This document shows positions 28,590 through 37,365 of a DNA stretch of 64,000 nt, in pieces; position 1 is the first letter of the stretch, and the number at the start of each line of letters is the position of its first letter. The notes beneath the pieces are model-generated. The model made no database searches and had not been told where the DNA came from. It saw only the letters and a list, made by a program, of their open reading frames with translations. Position numbers and translations under genes: made by a program. The stretch spans positions 219,017 through 283,016 of the forward strand of contig NZ_JADWOX010000005.1 of assembly GCF_016135805.1 (NCBI RefSeq), written 5' to 3'. The DNA is from Caulobacter hibisci (GTDB lineage Bacteria > Pseudomonadota > Alphaproteobacteria > Caulobacterales > Caulobacteraceae).

Positions 28590-28654
28590 GCGGGTCGGTA
28601 CGCTCAGGCTGGATGACGGCTCGAACGGAGCACGCCTTGATCCGCCGTCCTCTG

Positions 28655-28671
28655 AGCAATCACCGGGCCAA
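28655..28671 (-). promoter_or_regulatory. Sigma-54 promoter of fliK-flgD-flgE
   Basis: On the minus strand TTGGCCCGGTGATTGCT matches the sigma-54 pattern YTGGCACG-N4-TTGCW with the exact GG-N10-GC spacing and one mismatch in the -24 block. It lies about 66 bases before the fliK start. It would be activated by FlbD with IHF, as for the C. crescentus hook operon. Confidence 0.85.
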
Positions 28672-28686
28672 CCCGGAAAATTCGTT

Positions 28687-28699
28687 CAAATTATTGATT
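28687..28699 (-). promoter_or_regulatory. IHF binding site between the divergent flagellar promoters
   Basis: CAAATTATTGATT is an exact match to the IHF consensus read on the minus strand (WATCAA-N4-TTR). It lies in the only AT-rich stretch of the region, 15 bases behind the fliK sigma-54 promoter. IHF bending is known to be needed at the corresponding C. crescentus divergent promoters. Confidence 0.8.
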
Positions 28700-28712
28700 T
28701 AAAACGTTTTAA
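28699..28712. promoter_or_regulatory. 14-bp perfect palindrome TTAAAACGTTTTAA
   Basis: This uninterrupted palindrome overlaps the end of the IHF site by one base. It could be a further protein site or part of the DNA-bending segment. Its factor is unknown. Confidence 0.45.
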
Positions 28713-28826
28713 TCTCTGATTTACCCTTTTATTTCGACCCCTTGCGGCGCTTTTTGCCGAGCGGAAACGGAAAGAATGACCCGTCGTTTGCCGCGTCGGC
28801 GCGTCGCAGCCGGTCTGGGAGCGGGG

Positions 28827-28842
28827 TTGGCGCCATCCTTGC
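28827..28842 (+). promoter_or_regulatory. Sigma-54 promoter of flgK-flgL
   Basis: TTGGCGCCATCCTTGC matches sigma-54 -24/-12 elements with the exact GG-N10-GC spacing. Predicted start of transcription is near 28854, giving a leader of about 150 bases before flgK. It is divergent from the fliK promoter across the shared IHF site. Confidence 0.8.
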
Positions 28843-28934
28843 GCTCACCTTTTCGTCGTCCGCACGGCGCATGGAACCCAACGCCTTGTATTTCAACGGT
28901 TTGCACATCGGTAACGAGACGCTCTCGCACGGCG

Positions 28935-28990
28935 CCCGGCAAGTTTCGCCGGGCAAGGTCGCGTCGCGTGGTTCGTGCTTTGCCGGGCGG
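28935..28990. promoter_or_regulatory. Candidate FlbD (ftr-like) elements downstream of the flgK start site
   Basis: CCCGGC-AAGTTTC-GCCGGG is an inverted repeat at 28935-28953, continuing GCAA. A second related TTTGCCGGGC lies at 28979-28988. They fall about +82 to +135 from the predicted flgK transcript start. In C. crescentus, FlbD-binding ftr elements of the divergent flaN/flbG promoters lie downstream of the flaN start, so position supports this. Two TTTGCCG copies also occur at 28753 and 28787. The rest of the 415-base gap shows no gene. Confidence 0.5.
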
Positions 28991-29004
28991 ACAGGAGACT
29001 TCTG

Positions 29005-31113
29005 ATGTCCCTCAACACCATCCTGAACACCGCGACTTCGGGGATGATGGCCGCCCAGACGGGCATGCGCGTCGTCTCCGACAACATCGCCAACGTCAAT
29101 ACGGCCGGCTACGTCCGCAAGACGGTCAGCCAGTCCAACCTCGTGTCGAACGGCATGGGCGTTGGCGTCAATATCGACGCGATCAAGCGCGCGACCGACC
29201 GCTTCCTGCAGTCGGCCAGCCTGAACGCCGCGTCGGATTCGGGCCGGGCCAGCGCGCTGTCCAGCGCACTCGACAACGCCCAGAAGCTGTTCGGCGACCC
29301 CAGCGCGACGACCAACTTCTTCTCGATGCTGGACGACGTCTATTCGTCGTTCTCGCAAGCCGCCGACGAGCCGTCCTCGTCGCTGCTGCGCTCGCAGGCG
29401 ATCACCAAGGTCGACGACTTCCTCAGCGAATCCAGCCGCATCACCGCGGGCCTGTCGAACCTGGGCAAGGACGCCGACACCAAGCTCTCGGCTGACGTCG
29501 ACCGCGTCAACGTGCTGCTCAAGCAGATCGACGAGCTCAACAGCGACATCACCCGCGCCAAGACCACCGGCACCGACGCGACCGGTTCGGAGAACATCCA
29601 GGGCGGCCTGATCGACGAGCTGTCGGGCCTGATGAACGTGCAGGTCAGCCAGCGCGCCAACGGCGGCGTGCTGATCCGCTCGACCGAGGGCCTCAGCCTG
29701 GCAGGCGACGGCGCGGCCACCGTCAAGTACGAGCAGTCGCCCACCGCCAACGGCTACCTGACCGTCACCCTGCCCAACAGCGGCGGCCAGCCCAGCCCGC
29801 TCTATATCAGCAGCGGAGAGATGAAGGGCCTGCTGGAACTGCGCAACACCGAGCTGCCGGCCCTGTCCGACCAGCTGGGCGAGTTCGTCACCCGCGCCAC
29901 CGAGGAACTGAACCGCGCCTCCAACGCCAATTCGTCGGTCCCCGCCCCCACCAGCATGACGGGCCGCAACACCGGCCTGGACGCGACGACGGCCTTCTCG
30001 GGCTTCACCGGCAAGACCACCATCGCCCTGACCGACTCCAGCGGCGTCATCCAGCGCCGCATCGACGTCGACTTCACCGCCGGCTCGATGACCGTGGACG
30101 GCGCCGCCGGCCCGGCCTTCACGCCCGGCAACTTCCTGACCCAGCTGAACAGCGCCCTGGGGACCGACGGCCAGGCGACCTTCTCGAACGGGACGCTCAG
30201 CCTGTCGGCCAACGGCGGCCTGGGCGTGGCCATCGCCGACGACGCCACCACGCCGTCCACCAAGGCCGGCAAGGGCTTCAGCCAGTTCTTCGGCATGAAC
30301 GACATCGTCCGCTCGACCGGCTACTCGCCGTACGAGACGGGCATGACCACGACCTCGCAGCACGGCTTCACCCCGGGCGACACCATCACCCTGCGCCTGA
30401 CCGACATCGAAGGCGGCCGCATCCGCGACGTGAAGGTGACCGTGCCGACCGGCGGCACGATGCAGGACCTGCTGACCTCGCTGAACTCGCGCAGCGACGG
30501 CGCTGGCCAGTACGGAACCTTCTCGCTCGACTCCAAGGGCGCGCTGAACTTCAGCTCTAACAACGCCGCCCCGGTGACCCTGTCGGTGGTCGAGGACAAG
30601 ACCCAGCGCGGCGTCGGCGGTCCGTCGGTCAGCCAACTGTTCGGCCTGGGCCCGTCGGAGCGCAGCACGCGCGCCTCGAGCTACACGGTCGATGCGACCC
30701 TCGACCAGAACCCCAACCGCCTGGCCTTCGCCAAGCTGGACCTGAACGCCACGGCCGGGACCTCGGCCCTGGCGGTCGGCGACGCCCGCGGGGCTCTGGC
30801 CCTGGCCAAGGCCGGCGACAGCACGGTGACCTTCTCGGCCGCCGGCGGCGTCGGCGCGGCGACCAGCACCATCCTGCGCTACGGCGCCGATTTCTCCGGC
30901 TCGATCGCCCGCAAGGCGGCCGCCGCCGAGTCCAAGAAGGACGCCACCGCTTCGGTCCAGACCGAGGTCGATACCCAGCGCCAGTCGCAGGAGGGGGTCA
31001 ACCTCGACGAGGAACTCATCAATCTGACGACGTACCAGCAGGCGTTCAACGCCTCGGCCCGCCTGATCCAGGCGACCAAGGACATGTACGACGTCCTGAC
31101 GAACATCATCTGA
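29005..31113 (+). CDS. flgK: Flagellar hook-filament junction protein FlgK (HAP1)
   Basis: This 702-residue hook-associated protein starts MSLNTILNTATSGMMAAQTG, then VVSDNIANVNTAGYVRKTV, and ends EELINLTTYQQAFNASARLIQ; these are the paired terminal helices of rod/hook-axis proteins. The start at 29005 has AGGAG upstream; a 10-codon longer frame is rejected. The long central domain is typical for FlgK. It is followed 8 bases later by flgL. Confidence 0.95.
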   Translation: MSLNTILNTATSGMMAAQTGMRVVSDNIANVNTAGYVRKTVSQSNLVSNGMGVGVNIDAIKRATDRFLQSASLNAASDSGRASALSSALDNAQKLFGDPSATTNFFSMLDDVYSSFSQAADEPSSSLLRSQAITKVDDFLSESSRITAGLSNLGKDADTKLSADVDRVNVLLKQIDELNSDITRAKTTGTDATGSENIQGGLIDELSGLMNVQVSQRANGGVLIRSTEGLSLAGDGAATVKYEQSPTANGYLTVTLPNSGGQPSPLYISSGEMKGLLELRNTELPALSDQLGEFVTRATEELNRASNANSSVPAPTSMTGRNTGLDATTAFSGFTGKTTIALTDSSGVIQRRIDVDFTAGSMTVDGAAGPAFTPGNFLTQLNSALGTDGQATFSNGTLSLSANGGLGVAIADDATTPSTKAGKGFSQFFGMNDIVRSTGYSPYETGMTTTSQHGFTPGDTITLRLTDIEGGRIRDVKVTVPTGGTMQDLLTSLNSRSDGAGQYGTFSLDSKGALNFSSNNAAPVTLSVVEDKTQRGVGGPSVSQLFGLGPSERSTRASSYTVDATLDQNPNRLAFAKLDLNATAGTSALAVGDARGALALAKAGDSTVTFSAAGGVGAATSTILRYGADFSGSIARKAAAAESKKDATASVQTEVDTQRQSQEGVNLDEELINLTTYQQAFNASARLIQATKDMYDVLTNII

Positions 31114-31121
31114 GGCCCGCC

Positions 31122-32045
31122 ATGACCCGTGTCTCCACCTCCGGCAACTACGGCGTGATGACGTCGAACCTGATGCTGGCCCAAGTCCGCCAGAACCAGC
31201 TCGGCGAGCAGGTCTCCAGCCAGAAGATCGCCAGCGACCTGAAGGGCTACGCCAAGAACGCCGAAATGCTGACGGCGATGAAGAGCGCCCAGGCCAAGAT
31301 CGACGGCTTCCTCGACCAGACCAAGCTCGTCTCCAATCGCCTGGAGATGCAGGACATGGGCATCGAGCGGATCGCCGGCTCGGCCACCGGCGCCCGCGAG
31401 GCGATCGCCAACGCCCTGGCCGCCGGCAACGCCACCACCCTGATGCAGCAGCTGAACAACGCCTTCGGCGATGCGGTCCAGGGGCTCAACACCAAGTCCA
31501 ACGGCCAGTACGTCTTCTCGGGCGCCAGGAACGACACCGCCACGACCACGGCCACCACCATGGCCGACCTGACCTCGGCCCCGAGCACGGCCTCGCTGTT
31601 CCAGAACGACCAGTACATCGTCAGCAACCGCATCGACGAGTCGACGACGGTCAGCACCGGCGTGCTGGGCGACAAGCTGGGCACGGGCCTGTTCGACGCC
31701 TTCAAGCAGATCCAGACCTATGTCGACGCCAACGGCCCCTTCACCGGCAACCTGACCGAGGCCCAGACCACCTTCCTGAAGGGCGTGCTGCCGGCCTTCG
31801 ACACCGCCCAGAAGGACCTGACCACGGCCCAGGGCAAGAACGGCCTCAACCAGAAGCGCTTCGAGGACGCCCAGGTGTCGCTGCAGGACCAGTCCGACAG
31901 CCTGACGGTGATGATCGGCGGCGTCGTCGACGTCGACATGGCCGAGGCGGTCACCCGCCTGGAGGCCGCCCAGCTGGCGGTCCAGGCCTCGGCCCAGGTG
32001 TTCTCGTCGCTGCAAGCCTCGTCGCTGCTCAACGTTCTGAAGTAA
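31122..32045 (+). CDS. flgL: Flagellar hook-filament junction protein FlgL (HAP3)
   Basis: This 307-residue flagellin-like junction protein has an N-terminal helix MTRVSTSGNYGVMTSNLMLAQ, then QLGEQVSSQKIASDLKGYAKN. It carries the central NGQYVFSGARNDT and the C-terminal helix VTRLEAAQLAVQASAQVFSSL. It connects FlgK to the filament. It is the second gene of the flgK operon. Confidence 0.95.
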   Translation: MTRVSTSGNYGVMTSNLMLAQVRQNQLGEQVSSQKIASDLKGYAKNAEMLTAMKSAQAKIDGFLDQTKLVSNRLEMQDMGIERIAGSATGAREAIANALAAGNATTLMQQLNNAFGDAVQGLNTKSNGQYVFSGARNDTATTTATTMADLTSAPSTASLFQNDQYIVSNRIDESTTVSTGVLGDKLGTGLFDAFKQIQTYVDANGPFTGNLTEAQTTFLKGVLPAFDTAQKDLTTAQGKNGLNQKRFEDAQVSLQDQSDSLTVMIGGVVDVDMAEAVTRLEAAQLAVQASAQVFSSLQASSLLNVLK

Positions 32046-32098
32046 CTGCGACGCTGGTCGCCCTCGCAAAGTCGGGCTTCAGGGCCTAAATAGCCGCG

Positions 32099-33319
32099 AT
32101 GGACGCCGACCTCGCCCGTTTCGACCCCGCCCACGCCCCCCTAGCCGAGGGCGACGCCCTGATCGCGCGCGCCGCCCAGGCCGTGAAGCAGGCCGTTGGC
32201 CTGCCGGAGGGAACGCGGATCGTCGCGGCGATGTCGGGCGGCGTCGATTCCACCGTCACCGCCGCCCTGCTGGCTCGCGCCGGCTACGACGTGGTGGGCG
32301 TCACCCTGCAGCTCTACGACCACGGCGCGGCGATCTCCAAGAAGGGCGCCTGCTGCGCCGGCCAGGACATCATGGACGCCCGCATGGCGGCCGAGCGCAT
32401 CGGCATCCCGCACTACGTCCTCGACTACGAGAGCCGCTTCAAGGAGCAGGTCATCGAGGAGTTCGCCGACGCCTATCTGCGCGGCGAGACGCCGATCCCC
32501 TGCGTGCGCTGCAACCAGACCGTCAAGTTCCGCGACCTGCTGGACGTGGCCCGCGACCTCGGCGCCGAAGCCATGGCCACCGGCCACTACGTGCAGCGCG
32601 GCTTTGCCGGCGGCGGCAACCGCCCGCAGCTGCGCCGCGCCGCCGATCCGGCCAAGGACCAGTCCTATTTCCTGTTCGCCACGACGCGCGAGCAGCTCGA
32701 CTTCTTGCGCTTCCCGCTGGGCGGCTTTTCCAAGCCCGAGGTGCGCGCCGTCGCCGCCGCGCTCGGCCTGTCGGTGGCCGACAAGCCCGACAGCCAGGAC
32801 ATCTGCTTCGTGCCCGAGGGCAAGTACACCACGGTGATCGACCGCATCCGCCCGCAGGGCGCGGAGGCTGGCGACATCGTGCATCTGGACGGCCGCGTGC
32901 TGGGCCGCCACGAGGGCGTCACCCGCTACACCATCGGCCAGCGCCGAGGCCTGAACGTCGCCGTCGGCGATCCGCTGTTCGTGGTCCGCATCGACGCGGG
33001 CAAGCGCCACGTGGTGGTGGGCCCGCGCGAAGCGCTGCTGACCAAGTCGCTGACCCTGAAGGAAGACAACTGGCTGGGCGGCGAGGACGACCTGATCGAG
33101 GCCGCCAAGGCCCACGCCCCGGTCCTGGCCCGCGTCCGCTCGACCCGCGAACCGGTGGCCGGCCGCCTGTCGCTGGAAGACGGCGGCGTGCGGCTGGTGT
33201 TCGACGGCCTGGAAGAAGGCGTCGCCCCCGGCCAGGCCTGCGTGCTCTACGACCCCGCCGATCCCGAACGCGTGCTCGGCGGCGGGTTCATCGCCACAAC
33301 GCAGCGAGTGATGGACTAG
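32099..33319 (+). CDS. mnmA: tRNA-specific 2-thiouridylase MnmA
   Basis: This 406-residue cytosolic enzyme thiolates U34 of Lys, Glu and Gln tRNAs using ATP and persulfide. The PP-loop is [16 protein letters not shown]. Catalytic cysteines are in [11 protein letters not shown] and SQDICFV. The ending PGQACVLYD is the family's beta-barrel motif. An N-terminal extension of about 38 residues precedes the PP-loop, common in alphaproteobacteria. It stands 53 bases after flgL and may be read through from it, but is functionally separate. Confidence 0.96.
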   Translation: MDADLARFDPAHAPLAEGDALIARAAQAVKQAVGLPEGTRIVAAMSGGVDSTVTAALLARAGYDVVGVTLQLYDHGAAISKKGACCAGQDIMDARMAAERIGIPHYVLDYESRFKEQVIEEFADAYLRGETPIPCVRCNQTVKFRDLLDVARDLGAEAMATGHYVQRGFAGGGNRPQLRRAADPAKDQSYFLFATTREQLDFLRFPLGGFSKPEVRAVAAALGLSVADKPDSQDICFVPEGKYTTVIDRIRPQGAEAGDIVHLDGRVLGRHEGVTRYTIGQRRGLNVAVGDPLFVVRIDAGKRHVVVGPREALLTKSLTLKEDNWLGGEDDLIEAAKAHAPVLARVRSTREPVAGRLSLEDGGVRLVFDGLEEGVAPGQACVLYDPADPERVLGGGFIATTQRVMD

Positions 33320-33327
33320 GCCCGGAG

Positions 33328-33460
33328 AAACCTCCCCCTATGGGGGAGGCGGCCGAAGGCCGGTGGGGGGACGTTTTCAGCTTCCGAAGCGACGGCCGAG
33401 TTCGCAGCCACTCCCCCCTCCGATCGCTGCGCGATCGCCTCCCCCACGGGGGGAGGTTCG
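33328..33460. repeat. Family A intergenic palindromic repeat, copy 2
   Basis: CCTCCCCCTATGGGGGAGG and a matching CCTCCCCCACGGGGGGAGG flank an inner pair (CCGGTGGGGGGACGTTTTCAG against CCACTCCCCCCTCCGAT). It lies between convergent mnmA and the phosphoribosyltransferase gene, followed at once by a strong terminator. Confidence 0.8.
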
Positions 33461-33470
33461 CTGCAAACGA

Positions 33471-33511
33471 AAACGCCGCGAAAGCTGGAGAGCTTTCGCG
33501 GCGTTTTTCAT
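33471..33511. terminator. Bidirectional terminator between mnmA and hpt
   Basis: Perfect 16-bp arms AAACGCCGCGAAAGCT (33471-33486) and AGCTTTCGCGGCGTTT (33491-33506) enclose GGAG, with a T-run after the right arm (33504-33508) and A residues before the left one. It can serve both convergent genes. Confidence 0.93.
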
Positions 33512-33527
33512 CGGAGATGGGCCGAAC

Positions 33528-34058
33528 TCAATCCAGCGCGCCGATATACGGCAGGCCGCGGCTCTTGCCCTCGTCGTCGAGACCGTAGCCGACGAGGTAG
33601 CGGGCCGGGGCTTCCCAGGCGACGAAGTCGGGCTCCATGCCGCGCGAGGTCGGCCAGGGCTTGCGGGCGAAGACGGCGGTCAGCACTTCGCTGGCGCCGG
33701 CGTCCTTGACCAGGCGAGCGGCTTCCGACAGCGACAGGCCGGTGTCGAACACGTCGTCGACGACTAGAGCGCGGCGGCCGACCAGCGGGCGCTGCAGGTC
33801 GGCGCGGACCTCGCAGCGGCCCGTGCTCTTGCGCTCGTCATGGTACGAGGCCAGCCACAGGGCGTCGAAACGGACGTTGCGGCCGACTTTCCAGAGGGCG
33901 CGGGTCAGGTCGGCGGCGAACCACAGGCCGCCGGTCAGCAGGCAGACGGCGACGGTGTCGTCGTCGATGCGCGGGGCGATCTGACGGGCCAGGGCCTCGA
34001 CCCGCTCGGCGATTTCTTGCTCGGAAATGAGCACTTCGGGGCGGGCGAGTTCGGTCAT
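33528..34058 (-). CDS. Phosphoribosyltransferase (hypoxanthine-type)
   Basis: This 176-residue purine phosphoribosyltransferase is of the Hpt type. The PRPP-binding motif is RRALVVDDVFDTGLSLSEA (about residues 92-110). The hood/flexible region is DALWLASYHDERKSTG, and PDFVAWEAPARYLVGYGLD is the purine-recognition end. It would salvage hypoxanthine/guanine with PRPP. It lies 15 bases after a zinc-ribbon protein gene on the same strand, and a terminator follows. Xanthine/guanine specificity cannot be excluded. Confidence 0.85.
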   Translation of the reverse strand: MTELARPEVLISEQEIAERVEALARQIAPRIDDDTVAVCLLTGGLWFAADLTRALWKVGRNVRFDALWLASYHDERKSTGRCEVRADLQRPLVGRRALVVDDVFDTGLSLSEAARLVKDAGASEVLTAVFARKPWPTSRGMEPDFVAWEAPARYLVGYGLDDEGKSRGLPYIGALD

Positions 34059-34073
34059 GTCAGGGGATCTTGG

Positions 34074-35036
34074 TCAATGATGGTCGGCGGGGGCCGGTTC
34101 GGCCGTTCCGGTCTCATGAGCGGGGGCGTCATGTCCAGCCCCTTCCGCCGCGGATTCGTCCGCATGCCCCTCGGCGGCGGCGTGATCCTCGGCCGGCGTG
34201 TCCTGGGCGCCGCGCAGTTCCGGCTCGCCGTGGCCGTCCTTGGCCGCGTCCAGCCCGGTCTTGACCGCATGGCCCGCGCCCTTCTCGACCGCGAAGGCGA
34301 CTTCCAGGATCTGGGCGCTGGACGGCGGGTCCAGCAGGGTGACCGAGAAGTGGCGGGTCTGGCCCGGCGGGATCATCGGATCGGCGGCGGCGGCCAACTG
34401 GCCGGCCACGCGCTTCTGGGCCTTGTTGAGCAGGGCGATGCGCAGCGGCGGCGCGGCGACCGGCTTTTCGGTGATGTTGCGGATCACGCCGGTGATGGTG
34501 ATGGCGGCGTGGCCGTCCTTCATCGACGGTTCGGCGCGGATGCTGCTTTCCTCGACGATCAGGCCGATGGTGTTGATCGGCGCGCCGACCATGGCGTAGG
34601 CGCCGGCCGTGCTGGGCCACAGCTTGCCGATGTTCAGGCGGAAGACGCCGGCCCCGACCAGGATCACGACCATGACGGCGACCATGCCGCCCCAGACGAT
34701 GCCGGTAGTCTTGGCCTCCTTCAGGCGGCGCTCGGCGTCGGCGCGGGCGCGGAACACCTTGGGCAGTTCCTCGCCCGGCAGGGCGCTGACCGGCGGTTCG
34801 GCCTCGGGCGTGTCGTCGAGGGCGTGCAGGGGATCGAGCGTCGCGGCCGGAGCAGCGACTTCACTGGCCGGCGTACTGGCCGGCGGCGCATCGAACAGCT
34901 CTTCGTCGGCGGCCGCCTCGTTACGGGCGGTCCAGCGCGCGCCGCATGAGGCGCAACGCACGACGCGCCCGGCCGACCCGACCTTGGCGTCGTCGACGAA
35001 ATAGCGGCTGGCGCACTCCGGACAGGTCAGTATCAT
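34074..35036 (-). CDS. MJ0042-type zinc-ribbon membrane protein (DUF3426-like)
   Basis: This 320-residue protein has an N-terminal zinc ribbon (TCPECASRYFVDDAKVG...RCASCGARW, four cysteines), an acidic/proline-rich linker and one membrane helix around residues 130-155 (GGMVAVMVVILVGAGVF). The periplasmic DUF3426-type domain follows (GVIRNITEKPVAAPPLRIAL, GQTRHFSVTLLDPP). The C-terminal tail of about 70 residues is His/Glu/Ala-rich. Function is unknown. It is divergent from ftsE with 57 bases between starts and upstream of the hpt gene. Confidence 0.8.
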   Translation of the reverse strand: MILTCPECASRYFVDDAKVGSAGRVVRCASCGARWTARNEAAADEELFDAPPASTPASEVAAPAATLDPLHALDDTPEAEPPVSALPGEELPKVFRARADAERRLKEAKTTGIVWGGMVAVMVVILVGAGVFRLNIGKLWPSTAGAYAMVGAPINTIGLIVEESSIRAEPSMKDGHAAITITGVIRNITEKPVAAPPLRIALLNKAQKRVAGQLAAAADPMIPPGQTRHFSVTLLDPPSSAQILEVAFAVEKGAGHAVKTGLDAAKDGHGEPELRGAQDTPAEDHAAAEGHADESAAEGAGHDAPAHETGTAEPAPADHH

Positions 35037-35093
35037 GGCCGCGAATCGGTCGCCCCCGCTTTACAGCATTGGAGGTCGCCGATTTTAACCCTG

Positions 35094-35828
35094 ATGTCCA
35101 GAAACCCCATCGACACACCCTTGCGGACCGGCGCTGATCAGGATCCCGACGCCGTGCCCGTGGTCCGCTTCGAAGGCGTGTCGATGCGCTATGGCCGGGG
35201 CCCCGAAACCCTGCGCGACGTAGGGTTTTCCCTTGCCCCAGGCTCGTTTCACTTCCTGACCGGCGCCTCGGGCGCGGGCAAGAGCTCCCTGCTCAAGCTG
35301 ATCTATCTGGCGCACCGTGCGTCACGGGGTCGCGTCGAGCTGTTCGGGCGCGATATCAGCCTCGTCCACGCCGGCGACCTGCCTTTCCTGCGCCGCCGCA
35401 TCGGGGTGGTGTTCCAGGAATTCAGGCTGCTGGAGCACCTGTCGGTGTTCGACAACGCCGCCCTGCCCCTGCGCATCGCCGGCCGCAAGCCCAACACCTA
35501 TCGCGACGACGTCGCCGAGCTCTTGCACTGGGTGGGCCTGGGCGAGCGGATGCACGCCCTGCCGGCCACCCTGTCGGGCGGCGAGAAGCAGCGCCTGGCC
35601 ATCGCCCGCGCCGTGGTCGACCGTCCCGACGTGCTGCTGGCCGACGAGCCGACCGGCAATGTCGACCCGGCCATGTCGCTGCGCCTGCTGCGGCTGTTCG
35701 TCGAGCTCAACCGCCTGGGCACCACGGTGCTGATCGCCACCCACGACGAGGAACTGGTGGCCCGCGCCGCCCGGCCGGTGCTGCACCTGGAGCACGGCCG
35801 CCTGATCGAACCGGGCGAAGCCGAATGA
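35094..35828 (+). CDS. ftsE: Cell division ATP-binding protein FtsE
   Basis: This 244-residue ABC ATPase pairs with FtsX at the septum to regulate peptidoglycan hydrolysis. Walker A GASGAGKSSLL, Q-loop VFQEFRLL, signature LSGGEKQRLAIARA and Walker B VLLADEPTGN are all present. The N-terminal ~20 residues extend beyond the usual start. Its stop overlaps the ftsX ATG by 4 bases (ATGA). Confidence 0.95.
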   Translation: MSRNPIDTPLRTGADQDPDAVPVVRFEGVSMRYGRGPETLRDVGFSLAPGSFHFLTGASGAGKSSLLKLIYLAHRASRGRVELFGRDISLVHAGDLPFLRRRIGVVFQEFRLLEHLSVFDNAALPLRIAGRKPNTYRDDVAELLHWVGLGERMHALPATLSGGEKQRLAIARAVVDRPDVLLADEPTGNVDPAMSLRLLRLFVELNRLGTTVLIATHDEELVARAARPVLHLEHGRLIEPGEAE

Positions 35829-36718
35829 GCGGCCCCTTCGACCTCAACCGCTGGAAGCCCGGCCCCCTGCTGCCGCCGCGCGACGCCCGCGACGGGGCCC
35901 TGGTGTTCGTCGTCGCCGTGCTGTGCTTCCTGGCCTGCCTCACCGCCCTCGCCGCCCTGGCCGCCAACCGCGCCGCCGACGGCTGGAGCGCCCAGCTGAG
36001 CGGCTCGGCCACCGTCGTCGTCCGCGCCAAGGCCGGCGAGACGCCCGACAGCGCCGCCGCCCGCGCCGCCGAGACCCTGGCCGGGGTCAAGGGCGTCAGC
36101 CAGGCACAGGCCCTGACCAAGGACAAGGCCGAGGCGCTGCTGGAGCCGTGGATCGGCCGCGACGCCCTGGTCGCCGACCTGCCGACCCCGCGCCTGGTCA
36201 CCCTCGACCTCGATCCCAAGGCCCCCGCCAGCGCCGAGGCCCTGACCAAGGCCCTGCACGAGGCCGCCGTCGACGCCGTGGTCGACGACCACAGCCGCTG
36301 GATCGCCGACATCGAGCGCGGCGCGGGCCTGGCCCGCTGGGCGGCGCTGGGCGTGTTCGGCCTGATCGCCGCCGCCGCCGCCGCCGTCATCACCTTCGCC
36401 ACCCGCGCGGGCCTGGCCGCCCGACACGAGGTGATCGAGGTCCTGCACCTGTCCGGCGCCGAGGCCGGCTTCATCGCCAAGCTGTTCCAGAACCGCTTCG
36501 CGGCCATGGCCGCCAGCGCGGGCTTGCTCGGCGGCGCGGCGGCGGTCATCGTCGGCGTGACGGCGCGGCTGGCGGGGGGCGGCGCGGGTCTGACGCCGGT
36601 GCTGCCGCTGGCCTGGATCGACCTTCTGGCGCCCCTGCCCTGCCCGCTGATCGCCGCGCTGGTCGCGGGGCTGGCCGCGCGCGCCGCGGCCCTCCGCCTG
36701 CTGAGGGACATGCCGTGA
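35825..36718 (+). CDS. ftsX: Cell division protein FtsX
   Basis: This 297-residue inner-membrane partner of FtsE has four membrane segments, at about residues 25-47, 170-192, 220-245 and 265-288. A periplasmic loop follows the first (SATVVVRAKAGETPDSAAARAAE), which in other bacteria contacts murein-hydrolase activators. Sequence between segments 2 and 3 (RHEVIEVLHLSGAEAGFIAKLFQ) is characteristic of the FtsX permease domain. Its TGA overlaps the GTG of the next gene. Confidence 0.93.
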   Translation: MSGPFDLNRWKPGPLLPPRDARDGALVFVVAVLCFLACLTALAALAANRAADGWSAQLSGSATVVVRAKAGETPDSAAARAAETLAGVKGVSQAQALTKDKAEALLEPWIGRDALVADLPTPRLVTLDLDPKAPASAEALTKALHEAAVDAVVDDHSRWIADIERGAGLARWAALGVFGLIAAAAAAVITFATRAGLAARHEVIEVLHLSGAEAGFIAKLFQNRFAAMAASAGLLGGAAAVIVGVTARLAGGGAGLTPVLPLAWIDLLAPLPCPLIAALVAGLAARAAALRLLRDMP

Positions 36719-37365
36719 GAAGCATCGCCGCCTTCCTGATCGTGGTGATGATCTGGGTCCTGGGCCTGCTGGCCTTCACCTCGCGGGTGGAGCGCTCGAC
36801 CCCGGCCGCCGATCCGCCCGTCTCCGACGGCGTGGTGGTGCTGACCGGCGCCTCGAACCTGCGGCTGGAGGCGGCCACCAAGCTGCTCGAGGCCGGCAAG
36901 GGCCAGCGCCTGCTGATCTCCGGCGTCAACCGCGAGGCCACCCGCGCCGACGTGCTGGACGTGACCAAGGCGGTCAAGCCGATCTACGACTGCTGCGTGG
37001 ACCTCGGCTTCGCCGCCGCAGACACCGTCGGCAACGCCCGCGAGACGGCCGAATGGGCCAAGGCCCGCGGCTACAAGAGCCTGATCGTCGTCACCGCCGA
37101 CTACCACATGCCGCGCTCGATGCTGGAGCTGCACGCCACCCTGCCCGACGTCGAGCTGCACGCCTATCCGGTCGCCACCGAGAGCCTGAACGCCCGCCGC
37201 TGGTGGAAGCGCAGCTACACCGCCCGGCGGATGATCGTGGAATACTGCAAGTACCTGGCGATCCTGGGGCGCGAGGCGTTCCTCAATCTCGGCCCCAAGG
37301 ACAAGCCGGCCGACGGTCCGGCAAAGGGACCCGCCGACACGTCGGCTAAGGAAAAAGACTCTTGA
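36715..37365 (+). CDS. YdcF family (DUF218) envelope protein
   Basis: This 216-residue protein starts at GTG 36715, overlapping the ftsX stop (GTGA). One membrane helix (AAFLIVVMIWVLGLLAF) is followed by a DUF218/ElyC-SanA-like Rossmann domain: GVVVLTGASNLRLEAATKLLEAG, LLISGVNREATRAD, GNARETAEWAKARG and VVTADYHMPRSMLEL. These domains are linked to envelope polysaccharide or lipid-carrier steps. Placement after ftsEX supports an envelope role. The tail is Lys/Pro-rich. Confidence 0.87.
   Translation: MRSIAAFLIVVMIWVLGLLAFTSRVERSTPAADPPVSDGVVVLTGASNLRLEAATKLLEAGKGQRLLISGVNREATRADVLDVTKAVKPIYDCCVDLGFAAADTVGNARETAEWAKARGYKSLIVVTADYHMPRSMLELHATLPDVELHAYPVATESLNARRWWKRSYTARRMIVEYCKYLAILGREAFLNLGPKDKPADGPAKGPADTSAKEKDS

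Noticed and set aside
26916..28616. Long Gly/Arg-rich open frame opposite fliK
   Set aside because: It mirrors the Ala/Asp-rich repetitive coding of fliK; no recognisable protein features and no ribosome binding site.
28969..28983. Second sigma-54-like sequence TGGTTCGTGCTTTGC before flgK
   Set aside because: Spacing fits, but transcription would begin inside or next to the flgK ribosome binding site and the -24 block is weaker than that at 28827.
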